A stretch of DNA of 64,000 bases from Eubacterium ruminantium (GTDB lineage: Bacteria; Bacillota; Clostridia; Lachnospirales; Lachnospiraceae), in assembly GCA_900108205.1 (NCBI GenBank), contig FNUU01000003.1, positions 87,881 to 151,880 on the forward strand, read 5' to 3'. A program made the position numbers and the translations under genes. The notes under the pieces were generated by a model. It had not been told where the DNA came from. It ran no database searches and saw nothing but the letters and a program-made list of their open reading frames with translations. Below are positions 1 to 7,525 of the stretch, in pieces (the stretch's first letter is position 1; every line of letters starts with the position of its first letter).

Positions 1-1
1 G

Positions 2-697
2 CAGTATGGCGGAATGAACCCACAGCAGATGGGCATGCAGGGCGGTCCACAGTATGGCGGCATGAATTCACAGCAGATAGGCATGCAGGGGGTGCCGCAG
101 TATGGCGGTATGAATCCACAGCAGATGAAAATGCAGGGTGGTCAGAAAAAAGCACCTATGGATCCTAAAAAGAAGAAAACAATAATCATTGCCGCAATAA
201 TCGGTGCAATCCTTATTGCAGGAGGCATAATCGCATGGATACTCATCTCAAATCATAATAAAAAAGATAATGATGCAGAGGTAGTCGGAGATACTGCTCT
301 TTCAAGATATGTTGATAAATCCAATAAGGCAGATGATATAACTGCAGCAGGAACTGCTTTGACAGCGCTTCAGACCGCTATGGCTGATGAAGACTGCTAT
401 GATGAAATAATGAATTACACCCAAGGCAAAGGAGAAAAAGAGGTTATTGTTGCTTCTATAAAAGCTGCTAAGGGAGATGATTTCACAGAAGATAATATAA
501 CTGCAGTAGGACCTGAATTAAGGCGTGAATTATACATGTCACTTTCAAGCGGAATGCCAATGAAATACACAGAAAAGGGCGCTGCATATTTCGTCTTGAC
601 AATTAAGGATGATTATATGGTTTCGGTTTATATTTCCACATCTCCGGACAGTCTGGACTGGCAGATACAGCCGAATACAGATCCGGAATATAGATAA
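2..697 (+). CDS. Membrane-anchored protein with Gln/Gly/Met-rich N-terminal repeats (5' end outside window)
   Basis: The reading frame is open to the left edge, so the N-terminus lies outside the window; the first ATG inside is at 14. The visible N-terminal part is a degenerate repeat of about 14 residues (M-N-P-Q-Q-M-x-M-Q-G-G-P-Q-Y-G-G), seen three times. A basic stretch (KKKKT) follows, then one hydrophobic segment of about 22 residues at roughly 56-78 of the visible part, and an acidic C-terminal domain of about 145 residues with no family I recognise. The layout suggests a cytoplasmic low-complexity tail, one membrane pass and an outer domain resembling small DUF4878- or DUF5067-like lipoprotein domains, but I cannot assign it. 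A strong bidirectional terminator follows. Confidence 0.7.
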   Translation, partial: QYGGMNPQQMGMQGGPQYGGMNSQQIGMQGVPQYGGMNPQQMKMQGGQKKAPMDPKKKKTIIIAAIIGAILIAGGIIAWILISNHNKKDNDAEVVGDTALSRYVDKSNKADDITAAGTALTALQTAMADEDCYDEIMNYTQGKGEKEVIVASIKAAKGDDFTEDNITAVGPELRRELYMSLSSGMPMKYTEKGAAYFVLTIKDDYMVSVYISTSPDSLDWQIQPNTDPEYR

Positions 698-761
698 TCT
701 GGCAGTTTTCCTATGAATAGATCAAAAAAAATAAAACAGGAATAATGTATTCACCATATAT

Positions 762-796
762 AAAACGGGTTTGATCGATGTGATCAAACCCGTTTT
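762..796. terminator. Bidirectional intrinsic terminator
   Basis: A 15-bp stem (AAAACGGGTTTGATC paired with its complement) encloses a 5-nt loop. It is flanked by A-run and T-run on opposite sides, so it can serve both the plus-strand gene ending at 697 and the minus-strand gene ending at 826. Confidence 0.85.
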
Positions 797-825
797 CCGC
801 CAACCATTGTATTGATATTTATTCT

Positions 826-1296
826 TTACTCTATATCCTGTCCGTTCTCAAGCATTTTGGAAGTGACTCTTTCATTCAGGTAATTATATACTTTGTCACA
901 AAATTCTTTTTTAAAAGAAAATGGTATGAGAAAGGCTTCATTTTTAAATTTGATATTTATAATGCTGTAGATATTTGCATTATCAGGGGATATAAGGGAG
1001 TAATCGACTATATCCTCATATTTGTAGAAGCTTTCACCTCTGTGATGCTTTACAACGATCTCATCCTCATGAAATTCATATACTATATCATACTGAGTCT
1101 TTCCGAAAGAATGGATAACAAGCACAAGTCCATACATTCCGACAAGTACGGAAAGAATGATCGAAAACATACTGTGTTTATCAAAACCAAGAATAACCGG
1201 AACTACCAGAAGAAGTGTAAAGGCCATAAGGAATAATCCCAGCAGTCGGAAGGTCATTCTTGAACGTTTATTTTTCTTTACTGAATAGGTTATCAT
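826..1296 (-). CDS. Two-TM membrane protein, YcxB-like
   Basis: A 156-residue protein with a basic N-terminus, two hydrophobic segments (about residues 16-36 and 44-62) and a beta-rich soluble C-terminal part in which a Y-K-Y-E-D-I motif and a late aromatic strand resemble YcxB-like or bacterial PH-like domains. The start at 1296 has AGGAG seven bases upstream. It lies 33 nt after ung on the same strand, so the two are probably cotranscribed. Role unknown; the family assignment is by architecture and is tentative. Confidence 0.6.
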   Translation of the reverse strand: MITYSVKKNKRSRMTFRLLGLFLMAFTLLLVVPVILGFDKHSMFSIILSVLVGMYGLVLVIHSFGKTQYDIVYEFHEDEIVVKHHRGESFYKYEDIVDYSLISPDNANIYSIINIKFKNEAFLIPFSFKKEFCDKVYNYLNERVTSKMLENGQDIE

Positions 1297-1329
1297 AAAA
1301 ATCTCCTGTATATCGTATAGTGCATTATT

Positions 1330-2004
1330 TTATATATCTTCAATCTGCCAGTCAATAGGCGCAATCCCATTTTTCTCTAAAAATTCATTTGCCTTGCTGA
1401 AATGCTTACATCCGAAAAAACCTCTGTATGCAGAAAGAGGGCTTGGATGAGGAGCTTCCAGAATAAGGAATTTTGGATTTGTCAGCATGGATTTTTTGCT
1501 TCTTGCAAAACTGCCCCACAGAAGAAATACGATAGGACGATCGATTTCATTTATAGTCCTTATAACTGCGTCTGTAAAATTTTCCCAGCCTTTACCCTGA
1601 TGTGAGGCGGCGGCATGAGCACGGACGGTAAGAACCGCATTTAAGAGGAGGACTCCCTGCTCAGCCCATTTAACAAGGTAGCCGTTGTTGGGAATGCGGC
1701 AGCCAAGATCGGTGGAAAGCTCTTTATAAATGTTTAAGAGAGATGGAGGAATATCCACTCCCGGTTTTACTGAGAAGGACAGACCGTGAGCCTGGCCGGG
1801 CTCGTGATAAGGATCCTGTCCGATTATAACACATTTAAGATTTGACATTGGTGTAAGATGAAAAGCGTTGAAAATGTCATCTCCCGGAGGATATACAGTT
1901 TTGTGGCTGTATTCATAACTTACAAATTCAAACAGTTTCTTGTAATAATCTTTTTTATATTCTTCTTTTAACTTGTCAGCCCAGTCATTTGTGATCGGTG
2001 GCAT
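1330..2004 (-). CDS. ung: Uracil-DNA glycosylase (family 1)
   Basis: Removes uracil from DNA, starting base excision repair of deaminated cytosine and misincorporated dUMP. The 224-residue protein has the usual length for family 1 enzymes. The water-activating motif GQDPYH, with the catalytic Asp, sits near residues 62-67; the uracil-specificity strand (FLLWGSFARSK) follows, and the DNA-intercalating loop HPSPLS lies near residue 187. The start at 2004 is preceded by AGAGGA seven bases upstream. It is the first gene of a small minus-strand unit with the downstream YcxB-like gene. Confidence 0.96.
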   Translation of the reverse strand: MPPITNDWADKLKEEYKKDYYKKLFEFVSYEYSHKTVYPPGDDIFNAFHLTPMSNLKCVIIGQDPYHEPGQAHGLSFSVKPGVDIPPSLLNIYKELSTDLGCRIPNNGYLVKWAEQGVLLLNAVLTVRAHAAASHQGKGWENFTDAVIRTINEIDRPIVFLLWGSFARSKKSMLTNPKFLILEAPHPSPLSAYRGFFGCKHFSKANEFLEKNGIAPIDWQIEDI

Positions 2005-2529
2005 ATACGTGTCCTCTTTTCGAAATATTGTATTATGAGAAGCAAACTCCGCTTCACGTGATCCTGCGAGTCTGTCATCCCTCAGGTGTCTTATGTCAGC
2101 CGGTAAAACTCTGATTCCGGCATCGGTAAAGTATCATTTTGCAAGATATATGCGCTTTCAGCTGCCCTTACACTAAATATATGTGCGCAAAAGGTCGGTA
2201 TTCGCAAAAATATACTGTGATTAAGTGAATGTACCAAAAATACAGTGGCAAAAGGGCGGGTTTTAAGTGCAAAATCTTTTGAAAAATGATATAATCATTA
2301 TAATCCATTTTTGTATGTAAAAACAAGAGTTTATAACCTTTACAGAATCATGTTACATAATTAAAAAATATTAAAGTGATATATCAATTTCTAAATGACC
2401 ATACCAAATAATTATACCAAATAATAATATTAAATAATTATACAAAAGAATTAATCAAAGAACTGGTAGGCTTTACCGGACGGTACAGTATCGAAAGCCT
2501 CAGAATAGTCCGTGAAAGGAGGCGGGAGT
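2005..2529. other. AT-rich intergenic region between divergent genes
   Basis: This 525-bp stretch must hold the promoters of ung (minus) and of the Lys/Glu/Thr-rich protein (plus). A TATAAT-like box near 2289-2296 has no convincing -35 partner. The last 120 bp are strongly AT-rich with short ATTATACCAAATAAT-like repetitions. I see no gene, RNA or member of the repeat families found elsewhere in the window. Confidence 0.4.
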
Positions 2530-3456
2530 ATGAAGAAGAAAAATACAGGTTTTATCGTATTTGTTATAACGATAATACTTTTTACCGTAACTGAATTTCT
2601 GCTTTTTATCAAACCGGGATTTCTGACAGAGAAAAGAAGAGAAAAACTCCTGAAGGCGGAGACTACGGAAAATGTTGCTTCGGGAAATGGTAAAAGGGAA
2701 AAATCGTCTATTGAGAAGAGTACGGAAAAGAATACAGATGATGAGGAGATAACTGCCTCAACCGAGAAGACTAAGAAAACAACAGCTGAGAAGACAGAGG
2801 ATTCAACCGAGAAGACAACGGAGAAGAAGACCAAGAAGACAACAGCTGAGAAGACAGAGGATTCAACCGAGAAAACAACGGAGAAGAAGACGAAGAAGAC
2901 AACTGCAGAGAAAACTGAAGAATCAACCGAAAAGACAACCGAGAAGAAGACAGAGAAGAAAACTACGGAGAAGAATACGGAAGAAGCTACAGAGTCTCCG
3001 TTTGATACTACGGAGCGTCCTGATGTTGAGGATTTCTATTGGTTTATAAATGACTATATGAATGGTGAATATGTCAGGGATGCCAAAGAAATCGATAAAT
3101 ACTCTGATCTGAACGGTAATTGGAAGGTAATGATCTATACTAATCCATTTAACGAAAAAGGTGAGTATACGATGCAGTTCCTTAACTGCAGGATCACTGC
3201 AAGTACCAAGAAGATCAAGCTGGTAATGGATTTCTACCGTGTATTCAGTGGCACTGACAGCAAGTATTATGATGAGACTGACAGAAAGAAGGAAATCTAT
3301 ACCGCAGACTGGGATAAATGGTTTGCTGAGGTTGAAACCGGTTATTCAAAGTTCCAGCTTTACGCCTTTTTTACGAAGGATGATAAACAGTATATCGTAG
3401 GAAATGTTGAGTGGAATTCCGGTGAGTACGGATATATCGTTTTTGTGAGACCGTGA
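2530..3456 (+). CDS. Single-pass surface protein with Lys/Glu/Thr repeat stalk
   Basis: The start is set at ATG 2530 because AAAGGAGG lies 4-12 bases upstream; a GTG at 2512 would place the ribosome binding site inside the gene. The 308-residue product has one N-terminal hydrophobic segment (about residues 7-27), then a low-complexity Lys/Glu/Thr stalk (about 40-160) containing three 20-residue repeats beginning K-T-T-A-E-K-T-E, and a C-terminal domain of about 140 residues ending at a tail rich in aromatic residues and Gly. The stalk probably projects that domain from the membrane. No family recognised for the C-terminal domain. The next gene encodes another membrane-anchored protein. Confidence 0.75.
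   Translation: MKKKNTGFIVFVITIILFTVTEFLLFIKPGFLTEKRREKLLKAETTENVASGNGKREKSSIEKSTEKNTDDEEITASTEKTKKTTAEKTEDSTEKTTEKKTKKTTAEKTEDSTEKTTEKKTKKTTAEKTEESTEKTTEKKTEKKTTEKNTEEATESPFDTTERPDVEDFYWFINDYMNGEYVRDAKEIDKYSDLNGNWKVMIYTNPFNEKGEYTMQFLNCRITASTKKIKLVMDFYRVFSGTDSKYYDETDRKKEIYTADWDKWFAEVETGYSKFQLYAFFTKDDKQYIVGNVEWNSGEYGYIVFVRP
2776..2955 (+). repeat. Three in-frame 60-nt tandem repeats
   Basis: Three consecutive 60-nt units begin near 2776, 2836 and 2896, each coding 20 residues of the Lys/Glu/Thr stalk. Units 1 and 2 are nearly identical at the DNA level; unit 3 has diverged (GAAAACTGAAGAA in place of GAAGACAGAGGAT). Copy number could vary between strains. Confidence 0.85.
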
Positions 3457-3556
3457 TCAGCTTTTGTGCAGTGGTAAAGAATAATAAGACCGAGGATGTC
3501 AAAATGATCTCTGATATCATATGACACATGGAATGCCTGAAGGGATGTGGTGATTT

Positions 3557-5830
3557 ATGAATAAAGGCGGCATAAAGCTTTTTGTGACTATAATGCTCCT
3601 GGCGATCTTCGCAGTGGTTACCGGACTCAGTATATATAATTATTTTAAAGATCCGGATCCTAAAGATAATGGAAAATCAGTGGCGGTTAAGGACCAGAAT
3701 GCCGGGAAGACAGAGAGCAAAAAAGCTTCCGAGACAGAGGATATAGTTATTGGGGACGCAGGAAAGGACGGAGCAAGTCTTGCTGTAAATGCAGGTGTTT
3801 TTCCTGAAGGTACTGAGATAACACTTAAGCATCTTACGGATAAGGAAGCTAAAGAATATAAAACTGAAGGAGTGGGACTTATCAGTAATCCTATAGAGGT
3901 GGGGGCTGCTGAGGACGTATATAAGGGTGAATGTCTGGATGAGGGAGTAACGCTTGTTGTGGATATTCCACAGGAAACCATAAAAGAGGACAGCTCTCCG
4001 GTGGATTTCTGTTTTGCTTACTTTGATGAAACAATGAAGGCATGGAGATATCTGGAGCCTGACTGGGTTGATCTGGATGAGAGAAAAATGCAGATCACAT
4101 TACAGCATTTTTCAATATATGGTCCGGCTACACCTGATGAGGCTGCACAGATTGACAGGATCATGAATCAGTACTGCGAGGCAAAGCTGAGACATGAAAA
4201 CAGTTATAATGAGGCGGAACAGGCTTTATCGCCTTATCTTGCGGATTTAAAGAAAAAGATAAATCTGTCTGAGAAGGCGTTTAATCAGCTGCAGAGAGAT
4301 ATACTTTGTCAGGTTATGGATAATCTCCAGGGAGGCGGTCCTGAGACGCCGGGATTATGGAGAGATAAGAGCCAGAAATGGCATTTTCAGGGACAGGGAA
4401 CTCTTATTACAACCTGCATGAAGGCAAAGGAGGACAATGATCCGGATCTTGCTGCATTTGCCATCGAAGAATATATGGCGGAAGCTACAGCGTCCGTTCT
4501 TTTCAACGGCCCATGGGCCAAGAAAATAGCTATGGGCGGACGACTTGCAAAGGCTGCAGGATCCTTTGCAGGCGGTGATTATGAGCAGGCAGTGAGAGAC
4601 CTTATAGATATCAGCCTCAACTTTACTCCATACGGATATGTTAAGCAGGCAACCGTGGATTTCGTTATCAAGAAGGCGGATGAGCAGTTTACAAGATGGA
4701 AGAAGGATGAGGTAGATGAATTATATCAGATTTATAAAAACGGCAGGGAAGGCCGCTGGACCAGTATAGAACCTCAAAACTTTGAAGAGCTTTGGGAATA
4801 TGTCGATTACGGATTCTTTGCCAAGGGGCGTGCGGTAGAGAGACTTTTCTCTCAGGAACAGCTGAAACAGCAGCTTATCAATTACGGCTGGAGCGAGACA
4901 ACGTATAAGAATCTTCCGGAAGCGAAAAAGAAGGAGTTCCAGAAAAAAACAAGAGAACAGCTGGAGAATTATTTTAAAGCAAGGCTTGAAAATGAGAAGA
5001 AGATAGAGAAGATGAAGAAGGAAGAGGCAGATTTTATAGAGGACATTCTTCCAACACTCAGAGATTCAAGCTACATGGATTTTTTTGGCGAGAAGAGATA
5101 CCGTGACATAAAACTGGATGAGAGACTGCGTAAGCTTCTGGAATTCAGAAATGCAGTTGCGGATTATGTTGATCTGGACAAGATGGATAAAAACGGTGTT
5201 TACTGGGGACCGCTGGTAAACCAGATGATCTCTGAGTTTGATAAGGATCTTACAAATGAAGAACAGCTTCAGGTATGGCTCAAGCTTCTTGATGATGAAG
5301 GCGTTCTTCTTGATGAACTTAAGGGACTTCTTGATGTTTCCATATTCGGAAAGTGGGAGGTTACTCAGGTGATAAATGATGTAGGTTCTGACTATTTTGA
5401 CGCATATATTGAGGCTATGGGCGGCGGAGCAGGAATGCTTCCTGAAGAGTATAAGCAGGCATTGGAAGAATACCAGAAACTTTATGGGGAGTCTTACGAA
5501 CAGTATAAGAACCAGGAAAATAAGGGTACTATGACTATAGAAGATACCCTGGGAGACACGGTAAGCGTTGTGATCGTATATGATAATGCTCCAGATCATT
5601 ATCTGTCCTATACCGGAACCTATGATGAGAATTCCAAGGTGCTGACGCTTACAAATGATAATCCTGAAAATCTTGATCCGGGACTTGAACTTCAATTCGG
5701 TACGATGGATGACAGACCATACTTTGAAGGCAAGGTGGATTATAAGAGCGATATAGTAACATATTCATATAATATCACAGGCTATAAAATTACAGACAGT
5801 GAGGAAGGGGGAGATAAGGAGGATAACTGA
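3557..5830 (+). CDS. Large membrane-anchored surface protein with ZU5-like domain
   Basis: A 757-residue protein beginning with a signal-anchor (hydrophobic residues about 8-28). After a short charged linker, the segment around residues 70-185 (GASLAVNAGVFPEGTEITL followed by a beta-rich domain) resembles ZU5-type domains of bacterial surface proteins. Residues about 190-620 are charged and mostly helical, with a Lys/Glu coiled-coil-like part near 455-490. The C-terminal 100 residues are a beta-rich domain starting G-T-M-T-I-E-D. Sequence is otherwise unfamiliar. It lies about 100 bp after the previous surface-protein gene. The ribosome binding site is weak (GGGATGTGG). Extracellular location is inferred from the anchor. 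Confidence 0.7.
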   Translation: MNKGGIKLFVTIMLLAIFAVVTGLSIYNYFKDPDPKDNGKSVAVKDQNAGKTESKKASETEDIVIGDAGKDGASLAVNAGVFPEGTEITLKHLTDKEAKEYKTEGVGLISNPIEVGAAEDVYKGECLDEGVTLVVDIPQETIKEDSSPVDFCFAYFDETMKAWRYLEPDWVDLDERKMQITLQHFSIYGPATPDEAAQIDRIMNQYCEAKLRHENSYNEAEQALSPYLADLKKKINLSEKAFNQLQRDILCQVMDNLQGGGPETPGLWRDKSQKWHFQGQGTLITTCMKAKEDNDPDLAAFAIEEYMAEATASVLFNGPWAKKIAMGGRLAKAAGSFAGGDYEQAVRDLIDISLNFTPYGYVKQATVDFVIKKADEQFTRWKKDEVDELYQIYKNGREGRWTSIEPQNFEELWEYVDYGFFAKGRAVERLFSQEQLKQQLINYGWSETTYKNLPEAKKKEFQKKTREQLENYFKARLENEKKIEKMKKEEADFIEDILPTLRDSSYMDFFGEKRYRDIKLDERLRKLLEFRNAVADYVDLDKMDKNGVYWGPLVNQMISEFDKDLTNEEQLQVWLKLLDDEGVLLDELKGLLDVSIFGKWEVTQVINDVGSDYFDAYIEAMGGGAGMLPEEYKQALEEYQKLYGESYEQYKNQENKGTMTIEDTLGDTVSVVIVYDNAPDHYLSYTGTYDENSKVLTLTNDNPENLDPGLELQFGTMDDRPYFEGKVDYKSDIVTYSYNITGYKITDSEEGGDKEDN

Positions 5831-5844
5831 AATATCGATGAAAT

Positions 5845-5979
5845 GATCGCATGGATAATAAAAAACAGCGTATCGGGATTATGAACAATGATCGCATGGA
5901 TAACGAAAATCAGCGTATCGGGATTATGAACAATGATCGTATGGATAACGAAAAACAGCGTATCAGGTTTATTAACAAT
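5845..5979 (+). repeat. Three tandem 45-nt repeats
   Basis: Units start at 5845, 5890 and 5935 with a GATCGCATGGATAA-type head. The period of 45 nt is a multiple of three and keeps one reading frame open throughout. Units 1 and 2 differ at a few positions; the third decays after 30 nt. Confidence 0.9.
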
Positions 5980-6000
5980 GTCCGGATACATGAGCAGTAA
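5851..6000 (+). CDS. Possible 49-residue repeat peptide
   Basis: The three 45-nt units encode 15-residue repeats of the form MDNxxQRIGIMNNDR. ATG 5851 and TAA 5998-6000 bound the frame. There is no good ribosome binding site directly upstream: the AAGGAGG at 5816-5822 is about 28 nt away. The next real gene starts 17 nt downstream. It could be a repeat peptide translated by reinitiation after the preceding stop, or simply noncoding tandem repeats. Confidence 0.25.
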   Translation: MDNKKQRIGIMNNDRMDNENQRIGIMNNDRMDNEKQRIRFINNVRIHEQ

Positions 6001-6017
6001 AAAGTGAAGGAGAAAAA

Positions 6018-7493
6018 ATGAAAGAGAAAAGAATTCTACGTAGAGGGACAAGCCGGAAGATAACGGCGATGGTCATGCTCGCAGCATTTGTTTTTGCAGG
6101 AGTATTTGCAAATATAAATAAAAAAGCAGAGGCTGCAAATTACTGGTATCAGGATTATGAGTATGAACTGAAGGATGGAAAGATGATCCTGAAGGAGTAT
6201 CAGGGGTCGGACACAGAACTTACAGTTCCGGGAACTGTTACTGTTAAGGGAGTAAAATATAAGGTTGCTCTTAATAAGGCATATATGGGACTTGAACCAT
6301 GGACTCCGGAAGATCCGGAAATTGATGATGAAGATCCGTGTATCGATGCATGGACAGGTATCTGGAGTTTTACGGGTGTTAAGAAGCTCACCATCAGCAG
6401 CGGTGTAATATTCCCTGCTAATTGTACCGGCCTTCTGGCAAATATACGTAATTGTGAACAGATAATTATAAACGGTGCAAACACGGCATCTGTAAAAAAG
6501 ATGGAAAGTATGTTTGAAAATAATTATGCGCTCCAAAAGATTACTCTGAAGGGTATAAAAACATCAAAGGTAACAAATGTCAAATATATGTTCCATGGAT
6601 GTTATAATTTAAAAAATATCATTTTTGACAGCTTTGATACCTCTAGTATTACAGAAATGAATGGAATGTTTGAGTACTGTTACAGTCTCCAGAAACTGGA
6701 TCTCAGTAATTTTAATCTTGGAAAGGTAACTTCTCCGGATTCTTGTAAATATGTCTTTTATAACTGTTATGCGCTTGATGAGATAGAGAGTCCGTTAAAG
6801 CTGAGTGTGAACATCGATCTTCCGGCAGATTATCACTATGTTTATTGTGATGATCCGGATGATTATGATGATGAGAGGTATGAGTCGCTTCCGCAAAACT
6901 GGCTGACAAGTCTTCATTTGACAAGATATAGTCCTACATTTGTAAAGCAGCCGGCTGATGTAAAGGTTATAAGAGGAAGTAAGGCTAAATTTTCAGTAAC
7001 CGTACAACAGCCATGGAGCGGAGCAGAAAACTGTCTGTATAAATGGGAAGTAAGCTGTGACGGCGGAAAAACATGGGAGAACAGTAAGGCTTCAGGATAT
7101 AATACGGATACTGTTTCTATGACATCAACAAAGAGTCTTAACGGACGTATGTACAGATGCAGAGTGACTGATACGAAGGGTGTTATGATCCAGTCATTTC
7201 CGGCAAAGCTTACAACACTTCCTGTAGTATCTGTTCAGCCTGTGGATCAGACGGTTAAGGCAGGTACAAAGGTAAAAATCAGTCTTAAGTCAAGATCTAC
7301 TGTTGCAACATATCTCTGGCAGGTAAGTACTGACGGTGGAAAGACCTGGAAGAAGAGCGGCGCAGATGGTCAGGGAACAACTGAAATCACATTTACAAGT
7401 AGTAAGAAACAGAATGGATATAAATATCGCTGTATAGTTAAAAACGGAACCTGGGAGGAAAAAACAAGCATAGTAACGCTTACAGTGAAATAA
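6018..7493 (+). CDS. Secreted BspA-like leucine-rich repeat protein with two Ig-like domains
   Basis: A 491-residue exported protein. Residues 1-40 form a signal peptide (basic start, hydrophobic core, cleavage likely after AEA). Residues about 110-270 carry DUF285/BspA-type repeats with the MF/FxxCxxLxxIxLxxFxTSxVTxMxxMF pattern. Residues about 300-395 and 400-491 are two Ig-like units, each with a (Y/T)xWxVSxDGGKTW strand and a YRCxVT strand. Such proteins are usually surface adhesins or polysaccharide-interacting proteins. GAAGGAG lies upstream of ATG 6018. No LPxTG or other anchor is visible. The next gene repeats the same Ig unit, so the two probably work together or arose by domain duplication. 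Confidence 0.85.
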   Translation: MKEKRILRRGTSRKITAMVMLAAFVFAGVFANINKKAEAANYWYQDYEYELKDGKMILKEYQGSDTELTVPGTVTVKGVKYKVALNKAYMGLEPWTPEDPEIDDEDPCIDAWTGIWSFTGVKKLTISSGVIFPANCTGLLANIRNCEQIIINGANTASVKKMESMFENNYALQKITLKGIKTSKVTNVKYMFHGCYNLKNIIFDSFDTSSITEMNGMFEYCYSLQKLDLSNFNLGKVTSPDSCKYVFYNCYALDEIESPLKLSVNIDLPADYHYVYCDDPDDYDDERYESLPQNWLTSLHLTRYSPTFVKQPADVKVIRGSKAKFSVTVQQPWSGAENCLYKWEVSCDGGKTWENSKASGYNTDTVSMTSTKSLNGRMYRCRVTDTKGVMIQSFPAKLTTLPVVSVQPVDQTVKAGTKVKISLKSRSTVATYLWQVSTDGGKTWKKSGADGQGTTEITFTSSKKQNGYKYRCIVKNGTWEEKTSIVTLTVK

Positions 7494-7525
7494 ATGTCCT
7501 TTCTGAAAATGAGGGAGGGATGTGA

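Noticed and set aside
2451..2834. Minus-strand Ser/Phe/Val-rich frame
   Set aside because: It is the antisense of the Lys/Glu/Thr stalk, a codon-bias artefact.
5782..6051. Minus-strand frame of 89 residues across the 45-nt repeats
   Set aside because: It is a mirror of the tandem repeats, has no plausible ribosome binding site for an internal gene and runs into the start of the adhesin gene.
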